Below are positions 45,201 to 57,371 of a DNA stretch of 64,000 nt, in pieces. The notes beneath the pieces are model-generated. The model searched no databases. It worked only from the letters and a program-made list of their open reading frames with translations, and was not told the DNA's origin. Made by a program: the position numbers and the translations under genes. The number at the start of each line of letters is the position of its first letter. The first letter of the stretch is position 1. The stretch is from Nepenthes gracilis. Taxonomy: Eukaryota > Streptophyta > Magnoliopsida > Caryophyllales > Nepenthaceae. The stretch is from positions 27,752,037 to 27,816,036 of the forward strand of contig BSYO01000004.1 of NCBI GenBank assembly GCA_033239525.1. The letters are read 5' to 3'.

Positions 45201-46521
45201 ATCTCTTTATTTGTCGTTCATATTCCCTGGGGGATTGTGTTGACAAAATTAGGGCATATATGCTTGATGAACACGAAACATCGGTTGGGGCACTCGGCAG
45301 TGGCGTCAACAAGTAAGGCCATGGCCACAATGCCAAATTGATGCAGATTAAGTCCTTGTACCCCGTGTAAACCTGAAACTAATTTGATTAAATTCCAAGG
45401 ATTTGGAATAATGAAGAGTACAATGCAAATTTATGGGGAAATCTAATCTAGTTTCCCAAACTAAATCAGTCTTTAAATAATTAAAAAACACTCCTAAATA
45501 TTACATTTTCTAATCTTCAGACGACCACCAAATGAAGACTAAAAGCTATGTATTAGACTTTCGTTCTATTGTGATCTGGAGCCTTTTGAACTTGAGCCCT
45601 GGGCATTCCGTATGAGGAAGCAATTAATGCTATGACGCACCAAGCAATTGCCAACAAGCTGTGGGACCGGTATGACAGTAGAACTATAATGGTTCTATCT
45701 GTGGTGACTCCCAGTACAGAATTTAAACTCTCACCTGTGATAACCCAAAAGGGACTAGAAACTATAATTAGTGGTGGCTCCACCGGGATTTAACCCACCG
45801 AACATCCTTTCTCTCTCCCTCCCTCTAGCTGCCAGCAAACATGCACGAGTTGTTTTGTCTTCTCGATATGAAATGAAATATATGTCGATATTAATTGATA
45901 TCGCTCTCGCTACTAATATTTAAAACTCAAGGTATTTTTGATATATAAGCCAATATTTTTCCCAAGGTTCCATTTTGCGAGGATACACCCGATATTTGTA
46001 CATATCACCTGCTATGGCCAATCTGCAACTGGTACCAAATCAGTATGTCCCTGTAAAGAGGAATTGACACTGCCCCTTAAGAATGCAAGATATGGAGTTA
46101 CAATGACATTTTCAATTCATTTCGAGCTATGCTTCTGCATGCAAGCTCAGCACCTTTCTTCTCTTTGACGTTATTTTGTGGTTCAGGCGACAGATATATG
46201 AAGCCATGGATTATTCCCGATCCGGAAGTGATGTTTGTTCCACGGGCAAAAGATGATGATTGCCTCATTCTCGCCAGCGATGGTTTATGGGATGTCATGA
46301 GCAACGAAGAAGCCTGCGAAGCTGCAAGGAGGAGAATCCTTCTCTGGCATAAAAGGAAAGGAGCCAACATGGCTCGGCACAGAGACGATGGTGTTGACCC
46401 AGCAGCTCAATCAGCAGCTGAATACCTCTCCAGACTAGCCCTCCAGCGAGGAAGCAAAGACAACGTTAGTGTCATTGTAGTTGACCTAAAACCCCACAGA
46501 AAGTTGAAGACCAAGACCTGA
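42201..46521 (+). CDS. HAB1: Clade A protein phosphatase 2C, HAB1-like (ABA co-receptor)
   Basis: Exons 42201-43013, 43140-43496, 43580-43685 and 46187-46521 join in frame into 536 residues. Residues 1 to about 210 are a variable acidic N-region; the rest is a PP2C catalytic domain. Metal-site motifs are present: MEDA at 223-226, DGHGG at 265-269, DGLWD at 457-461 and KDN at 516-518. W410 in GKVIQW is the lock tryptophan that contacts PYR/PYL/RCAR receptors in known structures, and the DGHGG glycine mutated in dominant abi1/hab1 alleles is intact. In the family, the enzyme dephosphorylates SnRK2 kinases and so represses ABA signalling; receptors inhibit it when ABA binds. The last intron is 2501 bp, long for this gene. 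The KISPAV sequence in the 30 bases before the ATG matches the conserved start of relatives, but without an ATG there (see findings). Confidence 0.9.
44930..44981 (+). repeat. 26-bp perfect tandem duplication
   Basis: GCTTTACTAATTGAATAACA starts at 44930 and again at 44956; the full 26-bp unit is repeated exactly. Confidence 0.9.
45003..45075 (+). repeat. Possible tRNA-derived SINE head
   Basis: A-box-like TTACTGAGTGGTAAGC at about 45013-45028 and B-box-like GGGTTCAAATCGC at about 45055-45067, spaced as in a tRNA. There is no complete cloverleaf and no A-tail I can define, so this is tentative. Confidence 0.3.
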
Positions 46522-49500
46522 AATCAAATTTTAAACTACTTTTTTCCCTTTTTTCCTAAAAAATGTAAGCCCCTCTATAATTTTTTTTTCCTTGAAGTGG
46601 GCTCATCGTAATTCAAGAAATATCTGTCTGTAACATATGAATCTGCAAAGTTCTGTGACATTTGACTAGTTAATGCCATGAAAGACGAAACTACGAATCA
46701 TTTGACGGAACCTTGAAGCCCAAGTCATTGCCAGTATTAATTCCTTCGTCACTTCAATTTTCTCTGTTATAGTTGGAAATATTCGTCCCATTCTTTTCTC
46801 CTCGACTTCGCTGCTTGTTTGTTTTAATATTTGTTAAAGTCATCTTTAGAGTTTAGTTTTTATCATGTAAGTCAATTGGTGTGATTCGACCGTGTTGAGT
46901 ATTACCATTCCGTATACTTGTATGTAGAGATGTTTTGAATTTATGGTTTTATTAATTTGAGCTGAAGTTTAGGCGTAATCAGTTTTTGGCTCTATTATTA
47001 ATTTGGAAGGCTTAGAAAGTTGGAAGATGCAAGTGGGGATGTGGGTGGCCTTGTTGGCGAAGAGAAAGCCAATTTGGGATGTCAAAACCCGGCTCGGTAG
47101 GAAATCAAATCCTAAACTGACTTTGGAATAAGTTTGAGAGCTTTGATCGAAATCATTTCCTATTTCATTTTAATTGATTCTTTAGCATCAGCACCAAGTA
47201 AATCAAATGCTTATTTTGAAATTTAATAGTTAAGAGTACGTTGAAGGAGAATCAAATGGCAAATTCTTAGTTTTCTAGAAGAAAGTGATTCATTTTAGAA
47301 GTTCTATTTTATAATTTTAACAGATTATTTATACGTGAATTTTATAAAAATCGTTATTTAGAAATTGAATGAATCCTTCCGAGATGGATTCTCTAATTTA
47401 TGTTTAAAGGTAAATTTTAGGATATTAAAATTATAGAGGTTTCTTTTTTTTATAAAAAAGAATCACATATACAATTATAAATTATATCTCATAAAACTAT
47501 CATCGAACTCACAGCTTATATCGCATAAAATTATTGGATTACAATCATTATAGCCATTGTTTATCTAAAAATGTTAAAATAAGTTTTCGATATACCTTAA
47601 AAGTACGTTTAATTTTTGTATCAATAATAATAAATTATAATAATATCAAAATATCATATGGAAAAGCCTTTTCAATGTGAGCAAAAAAATATCATAATAG
47701 CAATAGTTAATGGGCATACAAATATAGGTACTTATTTATGATAGGTTGTACAAACTTATTGAATGTGAATATCAACAATCTACAATTTCCAATATAAGAG
47801 GTGTACAAAAAATGAGATAAATAAAATATATACAAAGAAAAATCAAAGCCGGTGTATAGATTCTATTCTAAACTTAAAACAACATAATAATAGCAAATAA
47901 TTAAATAACAAATTATTTTTTTTAAGTAAGTAAATTTTATTAAAATATAAAAAGTTAAAATCGAATAATAAATTAGTGCAAATCTTCAAGCACAATGGGT
48001 CCCAACTTTCGATCTTTCATAACACTGCGTCAATTTTTTTTTTTTTTTTTTTTTGGGGTTTATCTCTAGTGTTTTGAACAAGTAGATGTAGGTAGGTATG
48101 AGTAGATATGATTATTTTTTTCTCAAAACAACGTAGCCATAACGTTTAAATGTTGATTATGTGTTACTAATAAACAGACTCTTCACCAATCTATTACCCC
48201 AACATTTATTTTAACTAATTTATATCTTATATTTTTAAATAAATTGTTATAATTTAATAATTAATTTTAATTAATTTTTTTTTATTTTTTAGAAAAATAT
48301 TTAAATTATAATTACTTATTTTATAATAAATAATTTAAATTTAAAAAATAATATTCTTATTTTTTAGGAGACGGAATTTTCTTGTCCACCCAAAGCTGGC
48401 CACCTTTGAGCCATAATTTTTGACTTTAATTTGTGGGTTCTTAAAATTCATGGCTCTTGATCTTCTCCCTGAAACACCCTCCTCCGCAAACTTAAAATAA
48501 TATTTATAAAAAATAAAGTATAAATGCACTTTTTATTATAAGATTTTTAAATTACATAAAATATAAAATTCACATTAAAAATTATAAAAATATATATTTT
48601 TTACTTATTTTTTACAAAATTATTCTAAATTTTATACTTTCGGTAAATATAATTTTTAATAAAAATAGGTTTTAGATTGATTATAAGGATAGTATTTATT
48701 TGATATTTATTGTAAATTATTCTTAATATTGGATTAAAATAATAAAAGGCCAGCCTATGTATTAATGACTTGAAGGGTTATCACATCATCATCATACGTA
48801 TAGAAAGCGTTATTATCTTCTCATAAATGAAGCCTGTCGATTATTTCATAAACCAAAATTAAGTGAATATATATATATATTTATTTAAAAAATTATTTTT
48901 TTATCAATCTTAATTTTAAAAAATATAAAAATATATATTTATAAGAAAAACATCACAGCTCCACGTATTGCCGCCTCAAAGACACTATTGACCTTTTATC
49001 TTCCCCGCAAGCGATGCTAATTGCTTCGTTATCATAATATTTATTACATCTTATAGCAAAGAAAAAAATACACAAATAAAGATTGGGTAAAAACATAATA
49101 ATCAGAGGACAAAAAAGTAACTTTGTAAATCTGCACAAAAAAGCTAACTTTGGATTCATATTAAAAAAAATATTTAAATTGAATATAGCACGATGCAAAG
49201 AATAAATATGGTTAGCTAAAATAGAGAAACAATCAAAATATTATTTTTAAATTAAAAGGAAAAATAAAAAAATAACCGAGCCCGCTATATTTTATAAATT
49301 AAAATATTAGATAATAAAAAAAATAAAAGGTATAGAAATTAGCAAGGTAAAGATAAAACATTAAAAATACTAATATAGATGAATGAAAATATCCTAAATA
49401 ATATTTCAATGACTAATAATATTTAAAAATATTTAAAAATTACGTCTATAGAAAATAAGACAATGAAAGAGTATTTAAAATAATTTAATATATAAAATAT

Positions 49501-49734
49501 AGGCAAAATAAAATATCTATAATAAAATATGAGTTAATTATAGTTAAAAAATAATTTAAATTAATTTTATAAATTGATAGTATCACACTAAATTAAATAT
49601 AATAATATAAATAAATAAATTTATATTGTTGGTTCCACATTGGAACACTTAATCCTCAATGGATAAATAAGCATTATATTAATAATAGTATAATAATAAT
49701 AACAATAATAATAATAATAACAATAATAACAACG

Positions 49735-49800
<66 letters not shown>

Positions 49801-50280
49801 GACATTTAAAACTATAAAAATAGAAAATCTATATCTCTTTAGAAGAAATAAGATCTTACTTCTCATAAAAAAATTATTGTATCAAAATTTAATAACCAAT
49901 GTTTAAAAAATAAAAATATTTTAGATTAATATTTTAGGTTAATTACATCACATTTCAAAATATGATATTATTACATTGATGTTTAAAATTTTAAAAATAT
50001 TTAGAATAAAACAAAATTCTATTATTGATTTTTTTCAACATCTGCATATCATGAGTTAATAAAATAGGATATATCTAATTGTTTTTTAATATTGTTTCTT
50101 AAAATATTATAGTATAAATATATAATTTACCATATTTGATATATAGAAACAAATTTTTTAGGTAAAAAAATATATGATAATAAGAAAAATGATAATTTAA
50201 GAGTACAAATTTAGTACTAAATGCAAAATATATTACTTTTAAATAAATATAATATATTTTTGACATATCTAATATTAAAC
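46522..50280. other. 3' flank of HAB1-like gene and AT-rich spacer
   Basis: The first few hundred bases include the likely 3' UTR (a TATGAATCTGC region near 46640). After about 47200 the sequence is AT-rich low-complexity with no gene seen. The AAT microsatellite is listed separately. Confidence 0.65.
49679..49798 (+). repeat. AAT trinucleotide microsatellite
   Basis: About 120 bp of AAT repeats, interrupted by AAC and ACG units in the first half and pure in the second half. The long tyrosine-rich open frame on the minus strand is a product of the repeat. Confidence 0.97.
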
Positions 50281-51180
50281 TTAACGTGTCATGAATCTGA
50301 GTTTCGGATGAATTTGAGCTCAATTGCTTCTACGGGTCCTTTCAAAATCTTGTGCGCTTGGGATTCTACACACTATAATAGATGACGAGAAAATAGAGAA
50401 AAATGGCGGGACTCACTTTTGATTTATCTTCCAATACTCAAGTCAGTGAATTACCTTCCAAGAAAAAAAAAGAACGGATACAAGAAGAGGAATTTAAGAG
50501 TGAGAATTGAATGTGCACTCGTCAATAGTGGATTTAGTCGTTGAGTGCTTATTAATAACAACCTCTCTATTTACTGAGTTCGTTGGAAACTAGTAGCAGA
50601 AGATAGGGCAAAGTTATTGGACACTTGAGAGATGGAAAGCTTGTGTAGGTTTGAGTATACCAGAGAACATGTCCATGGAATAAGTTTTTACGACCTTTTA
50701 TAGTCGTAGGTATTTGTTGTATTCATCAGGTGATAAGGCGCGATGCTCGCCTTATAAGAAGATTCTTTTTCTTTTTTCATGTGGATGTGGGTATCATTTC
50801 AGACTGTAACGGTCGAGAAGGAGGATTTTTTCCTCCATGGAAATGTTGCGTGCAGTGAGTGCTAAAATTATCGTTGCGAGTTGTGCGTTGATTTATGGAT
50901 TTTTTCTTTTGAGATGCGCTTTGATTTTAGGGGATTTTCATTTCAAAAGGGATTGCTATATTGGTGTCGCGGTCAATTAGGATAGATGACCGTTGCATAT
51001 AGGAAAGGGTGCGTGAGCAAATTTTGATATAGGCCTTGTCTATTTTGGGCTGTATCCGGTTTACTTAGGAGTCTTTTCTGGTCCATTAAAATGTTAACCA
51101 TCCTATGGATAAGTAGGCCACGATACATTCTGGGTTACTTGTCCTTTTGGGTCGGCCCGCTACAATCATTCCCCTCAAAA
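50281..51180 (+). repeat. Dispersed repeat copy (partner at 36171-37095)
   Basis: Contains GGCGGGACTCAC, TTTATCTTCCAATACTCAAG and the ending TTTTGGGTCGGCCCGCTACA, matching the 36171 copy in order and orientation. Composition is more balanced than in the flanks. Possibly a solo LTR or non-autonomous element; boundaries unresolved. Confidence 0.5.
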
Positions 51181-52188
51181 CTATATGATTTTTTTTTTAA
51201 AATGGTACTTATCTTTACGGTTTTATTGAAAATTTGTGAAAAAATAAAAAATAATTTTTTTAAAAAATAAATAGTTTTTAATTTTTTTATTAGGATAAAA
51301 ATATCACCTGATTTCTTTTGATAAAGAATATGTAAAGAAATTATCAATAATCACACGCTAATTTTTTCACATAAGAAAAATCAAAGAGGAAGTAAAAACC
51401 GACCTGCCGAACCAGTGTATTCAACGACTTCTCCAACAGTCTCCAAGCGTAAGTCTGAACCCCCCCCCCCCCCCCCCTCCCCCCTCTCTCCTCCCTGATC
51501 CGTAGAAAGAAAGAGAAGACCAATTAATCCACAACCCAACGTTTCACCTCCTACCTCTATGCTCTTCTCTCTGAGGCAAGTTCGATTTCTCGCTGTGTCT
51601 TCCTTTTTTCTTCTTTCCTTTGTGCTTTTCTTTTTTTATCGGTTCTCTTTTCTGTTTCTGTTTTGTTTTACTGATTGTATCTTCGTACTTTACACATAAT
51701 TATGATATTTGGTGAGGTTCCAAACATTTATTAGCTCCAAGAGCGATTGATATGAGTAAAAATTCATAATTTAGCTTCTGAAGTTTCTTTGTTAGGAATT
51801 AATTAAGAAGATAGTCTGATATTTGTAATCGTTTTTAGGTTAAAATACTTTTGGAGGATTTGGAAATAGTCATTGGATTTGGAGCCTAATGAGAGAGAAA
51901 AGAAAAGGAATAACTGCTCTAATGTATTCAAATTTCCTTTCTAACTTTGTTAATAATCGATTCTGTCGTTCTCTTTAGATTATAGCAGTTTTTTTAATTC
52001 GGTTGGCCGTGTGGGATCAAAGTTAGTGGCAATCCTTAAAAAATCAGTGTATGATTGAATACATCTATACATTTAGTTGTAATATGCGGTCTTTGATCAG
52101 CTTAAAATCTGTCCGTCCTCGTATCCATTCAAGTTGGAAGAGTTGCCTAAAGGGAAACAATGTGTGAAAACTGTTTGAAAATTACACC
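51181..52188 (+). other. Leader-like CT-rich stretch with C-tract, no coding exon found
   Basis: A C-homopolymer (about 51461-51478) is followed by CT-rich sequence to about 51620 and then by T-rich intron-like sequence. It resembles the start of a plant transcription unit with a GGCAAG-type donor region near 51572-51578, but I found no coding exon downstream up to 56454. It could be a non-coding RNA or a decayed gene. Confidence 0.3.
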
Positions 52189-52191
52189 CTA

Positions 52192-53355
52192 GGCTCCATT
52201 TGATTGGGCGGATAATATGATTTATGGAAAACATTTTCCTAGGAATATGGTCGTCCTCTCCTAATTTTCCTTTGATAGAGGAGAATATTTTTCCTTTTAA
52301 ATGAATTTTATAGATAGTAAAATGAAAAATTGCAAGTGGTAGAGTGGCGGCGGCTGTGATGCTAGGGTGGAAAAAAAAAATCACAGGACTATAATTCTAA
52401 AAACTATAAACTATACGATGAATCTTGGTTACAAAACCTCCAATAACACAAGGATAAAATACCTTGTAATGACAAGCCCGAACAATGAAGAATACAAAAG
52501 TCAACAAGAAGAAAATGATCGGTAAAATATTATTTTCGATACCAAGAACAATGTATCCAATATTAACAAAGAATAGAACATGATTTGAATATCAAGCAGA
52601 TGAGTACATTTTTTTTTTCTTCCTTTGCTTTTCTCCTCTTCTATCTCTCTCTGTGTCGGCGCTCAAAAGATTTCAAATTCAGTAAGTGTTAACCTTAGCA
52701 AAGCACGCAAGTGCTTTTATAGCATAATTGATGCATTTGTGCTCCTTACGTGTATCAGGCATGCCCTCTTTTGGACAATCCATGCATGTGGCTTTCAGAT
52801 ACTGTTCTCGTTGGGATTAGTGTATGGCCATCTATCCTGTACCCATTACGTACTAATATTTCTGGTTCGCTGGGAATGGGTTTCGCTTGGTCGACCCTCG
52901 TATGAACCTTGTATTATCCTCCAGTGAGAGTAACTAATACTCTGCTGACTTTGCACGAATGTCATGCAAATATTCAGTGAACCCTGCCGCATGGCCAACA
53001 CTCAGACGATCCTTACTTGATGTCTCCATTTGAGAGTGCCACTAGGTGACATGTTAATGGCTATAGGACTTATAAGGAAGTAACCCAAAACTTAACAATA
53101 AGATTGTAACGGTGATGATGGGGTGGCATGATGGAAGTGTTGGTGGTTTTGGGTCAGTGGTGGCAGTGGACTAGCAGTGAGGTGGCTGTGGTGGTGGGAA
53201 ATTGACGTCCATTCAAATAAAAAAGAAAACTGTTCCCCTTGTTAGATGAAACTTATTTCCATGGTTAATTTTTTTAAAGTCTATTGTGTCCTATTAAACA
53301 AAGGAAAATTGAGTATAATTTCCTGGGAAATGTTTTGGTTCAACCAAATGGAGCC
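52192..53355. mobile_element. Harbinger-like MITE with an LTR-like insertion
   Basis: Inverted terminal sequences GGCTCCATTTGATTGGG (52192) and CAACCAAATGGAGCC (ending 53355) are flanked by CTA and TTA, a likely 3-bp target duplication with one change, as in PIF/Harbinger elements. Inner arms also pair (AACATTTTCCTAGG with CCTGGGAAATGTTTTGG; ATTTTCCTTTGAT with AACAAAGGAAAATTGAG). There is no transposase. The centre is replaced by about 730 bp of LTR-like DNA, which accounts for the large size. Confidence 0.65.
52365..53097 (-). mobile_element. LTR-like insertion nested in the MITE
   Basis: Resembles the kinase-intron LTR at 11354-12118 in order and orientation: TTGGTTACA..ACCTCCAATAACACAAGG, a CAAGAACAATGTATCCAA block, a TTTTTTTTTCTTCC pyrimidine run, and the right end GTAACCCAAAACTTAACA. 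The left end is unclear, so it may be a truncated copy. Confidence 0.45.
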
Positions 53356-53359
53356 TTAG

Positions 53360-56300
53360 TGTAGCAAGTGAGGCAGCAAATTGAGTAAGAAGAAGATCAT
53401 CTGATAGTTTATGATTGGTTTGCAGTCTTTGGTGCTTATTCTATTAGTCCATAACTTGTCAATTTTTAATAAAAGGAATATGCATATTCTAGTCCTTAAA
53501 CTTTTCTCTAAAAATCTACTGAATTCCTCACCTTTAATTGGTCAGTTGAATCAAAAAAATTTATTTTGTACCTAATATCACACAAATCCTCTAGGAATAA
53601 TGCATTTCTGGCTCTTAGACTGTAATTAAAAAATCAATCACAACCCTCAACTTTCAATTGCATCAATTCAGTCTTTTTTTTATCTTTTTCTTTTTTTTTT
53701 TTTGTATCCAATTAAAGAAGAAAGCCCTAAAATGCTTTCATTCTCATGATTAAAAATTTTTCACATATCAGTTTAAGAAGTAAACCTTTTATACTTCTTT
53801 TTGCATTTGAAAAACTTTTACTCTTTTTTTTTTTTTGTGTGTTGCATGACTCAAATGTTGGTCCTTTATATCGGGATTCAATCGAGTGTCAATGCTTGGG
53901 TAGCTTGCCACCAATGAATGAGAATCAAACTATCTTGAAGACATAATTTGTTTCTATCAAACGAGATGAAATTGAACTCTTTTCTATGAATTATGGGTTC
54001 TTATGATCTGGGTATTTTATTTTTCCTCAATTTTCCATTAAGATGCATCTCACATGTGAAATTACGTTGGTATTTTTCCTTCATTTACATTCAGCAAATC
54101 ACTTTTATGTCTGCCATTTTACTTTGCCACATCAGCTTCCATCCAGCCACATCGGACAATTTTAGATGGAACTAGCAATCACCTGGTGGCATGTGCTCGT
54201 GACAGTTTGGGATTTGTATGGAATTAGATAGCAAATAAAAGTTCGGAACCCAATTTATTCAATTGACAATTGAGCGATGCAATTGATAATTGAGGAAAGA
54301 ATTGATTTTTGGAGTAAAGTTTAGAGGACCAAAATATATATTATATCTAAAAAGATTAGCATTTTGGAGGAGAGTCAGCTAAATGAACACACATGAAATA
54401 ATTGTTGTATCGAAAGAAAAAGATTAATAGATCCAAAATTTCAATTTGAATGTTCTCTAGCTTTGATTCTGATCACAACAGATTTGAGTGTTCATGACAA
54501 GTTAAAAAGTGGATGATACCTGAATGCTGCCTTGGTTTTGTGAAGCAGAAATTCAGAGGGTTGAAGCAGATTGTGGATCTCAAGCAGCTTGGTATCTTTG
54601 GCAGTCTTTTATTAGATACTTTCAGCACTTCAACTAATGGACAAGAGTAATCAACTTGTCCTGAAGTTTTCATTTGCCTGTCTATTTATAACATTTTTTA
54701 TCAGTACTTGTCTCTTCACAACTGCATGCATTCCATCTTAAGCCCACCTTGCCCTAATTAATTGTAAATCTATAGTGCATAATGTCCTTTTTTACCCTGT
54801 TGCAAGTTCGTTACTTGTCACTGCTGAAATACAATGACAATGAAGAAAACATAATATTGAAAGAGAAAGCCTAATGATTGTTCTTTGTGTCTTCTGAATC
54901 TAATTATGTATTGTATTTCATGGCATTTATTACACATCATATCTCTATATATTTCCTACCTTCACAGTTGTTCAACCAAGACAGACACTATAATTGTTGT
55001 TGGCTCGAGTGCATTTTTCTGTGCCAACCTCATCTCTCTTATGTAGGTCGCTCATATGTTATATTGTTATATGAGGGGTGGTAGGTGTGATCATTTTGGA
55101 TGGTTGACAGTTAGTTCCTTACTATTTACCTCCTTCAAATTAGTGCTTTGAAACCTAGCTTGTTGTCTTCTCTTATTGTCTCATCTAGGCTTTTGATATC
55201 ATTGGTTCAGTTATGATACTTTTTTCTGGTTGGAGGAATTGTTGATGAAGATGGACAGAAGTCACATTCTCATCTATGGATTTGACGCAGACTGTTTGAA
55301 GAACATATTTGAAGAAATTTGACTGTCAGTCAGAATGGATGGTTTAGAAGTTGAGACTGTGACTGGCCAAGTGGGCTAACTTGAACTAGTAGTAATGGGA
55401 TTTCAATCCGTTTTTTTATGTTATTTTGTGCAGTAGAATTCCTTTATTTGTGGGATCAACACTCTCTTACTACCGTTAGGCTAGCTGATCTCCTCTTTTC
55501 CTAATCAAAGATTGCCATGGAGATGGGTAGTTAATCTCATACAAGTTATATTTAATGAACAAAAGAGGGCTTTTTAGTAAAATAGTGAGACAAGTTAGAT
55601 TCTCTGGGATCTGGATGTGACATTTTGGTGTATGAAATAATTTGGTTCCTTTAGTTGTTTTTATCTCAACTTACCAATGTATTTGAGTGCAACTATTCCA
55701 ACATTCTTCCAATTTATCCAAATGAAATTTTAAATATGCTTCCCTGTTGAATTATGAAAATCTTAACTTCCATTAAGTGCTAAAAATGTGTGGTTGAGCA
55801 TTATGTTGTATTTCCAACTATAATCGTCATTCATTGAGAGATGTGAGATGCATATTTTCTGGTTGAATTGTCTGATTTAGATAGTATCTTATGGCAGTTC
55901 TGACTTCCCAGTGTATATAAGCCTTACCTAGTTTGCTTTAATTATGAGTGAAAGATAAAGATTTCGTGGTGTATGTTATTTGCCAATGTTGAACTTTGAT
56001 AGAAGAAAATGAAGCAAGAGTAGAAGCAAAGTTATTGCGATAGATAGAGGCTCTAGATTCTAAAGAGGCTGAGATAAGGAGAAGTGAAATAGAATAGCTG
56101 AAGTGCAATTGTAGTAATTATATACAGAACATTACCAAATCAAAATTAATAACCAAACTATCCCAAATAATTGTTACCTTAGATATATAAGTCAAGAAAA
56201 TTGAGAGATTGACAATAATGTGACACATAGAATTTAATTAGGTTGACTAAAATAGAGAAATGTATCGGACATATTGTTTCCAAAATGTACGTTTGAAATT

Positions 56301-56454
56301 CAAAGAAGGATTATATAAGATAGCTATTATACATGCTTCACTTAGTGGATAAGAATTAGGCAATTAAACTTGTAGAAAAGTTACCCATTATATGATAATG
56401 TTAATATGGATGAATGAGTTCACACTAAAAGTTAAAATAATACATGTTTATATC
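53360..56454. other. Spacer without recognisable genes
   Basis: T-rich sequence with A- and T-runs. A 54500-54650 stretch reads open on the + strand for about 45 codons but matches no family I know. A 56005-56095 stretch encodes broken Glu/Ala/Arg coiled-coil-like sequence with stops. Neither is enough to call a gene. Confidence 0.5.
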
Positions 56455-57311
56455 TGTTGATAGGTATTAATACCTAGGGCCTAGTTGGAAGGTTTATTTC
56501 CACAAGTTGGGCCCTTGTGTCAAGGTAGCCCAGGAGGCTAATTTGGCCCAAGAGAAGTAGTGGCCAATGACTCTGTTAAGACCTGAAGACTCATGGAGAC
56601 AGCCGAGGACTCTGCTTAACTTGCAAAGTTTACGTGTCAGAGTTGATAGCTGACTCTCTGTCAACTACAAGAAGGGATAAAGGCGACATCTCAGGAAAGA
56701 TGGCAACTTTTGCAGAGCACACACGTCCTAAGAAGAGCAGTTGACTTTCAGAATCAGTAGGTTTTACAGAACAATAGGATGGTTTTTGCAGAATTGATGG
56801 TAGGCTTTCGTACACATGCAAGCCCCATGTTGAGAAGGTGATTGTCGATCAGTATATATATGCAAAACGAGCTCCAAAAGAAAGGGAGAGGTGTACGCAA
56901 AAGAAGAGAAATACAGGGTGAGCATAAGAAGACGCTATTCTACTCTCAAGCTCTGTTCTCATTCTCTTCTGTAACTTGAGTTCCTTGTAATCAAAGCTTT
57001 CATAGTGAAATCATTTACGCATCAAGAGTCCCGTTTATCCTTCTCATTCAAAAGAGGATTTTTTACGTAAAATATTGCGTGTCACTGCTGCTTTTTCTCT
57101 AAAACTTCTAGTTTTTCAAGACGTTTCCTAAAAACCGTGATCCCCAACGAAAACTTAAACTGCGCATTTGCATCCTCTAATCACTTACTCCAAATAGGAC
57201 CTCAGTTTTCTTCTATGTTGCATGGGATTCAGATTCGATTTTACGGAGGACCGGTCCGAGGACGCATTTGGATCCCCCTTTGTACAACAATCAATATCCG
57301 ATGATGCAACA
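56455..57311 (+). repeat. 5' LTR of the Tat element
   Basis: Starts TGTTGATAGG and ends GATGCAACA immediately before TTGGCGCC. Contains a TATATATATGC TATA motif near 56850-56860 and a U5-like GAGGATTTTTTACGTAAAA at 57052-57070. The start is inferred from the TG rule and length (857 bp), because the 3' LTR is not available for comparison. Confidence 0.75.
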
Positions 57312-57328
57312 TTGGCGCCTTCTATGGG
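57312..57328 (+). other. Primer binding site-like sequence
   Basis: TTGGCGCCTTCTATGGG directly follows the LTR. It matches the 19162 site except for two changes. Confidence 0.7.
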
Positions 57329-57371
57329 AACCAACAAAAAGTCTGGTTAATACATTTTCAATAGTCGAAAC

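Larger units (their letters stand above)
43686..46186 (+). other. Expanded third intron of the HAB1-like gene
   Basis: Donor GTAAGT after SRSIG and acceptor TTCAG before GDRYMKP. The 2.5-kb intron includes a diverged duplication near 44012-44090 and 44162-44250 (GTTCTAGCT.AAT.TCTTC.GGCAATCCT), a 26-bp tandem repeat, a tRNA-like head and short open frames of unknown origin. It looks like accumulated small insertions. Confidence 0.7.

Noticed and set aside
49621..49866. Tyrosine-rich minus-strand open frame
   Set aside because: It is the translation of the AAT microsatellite.
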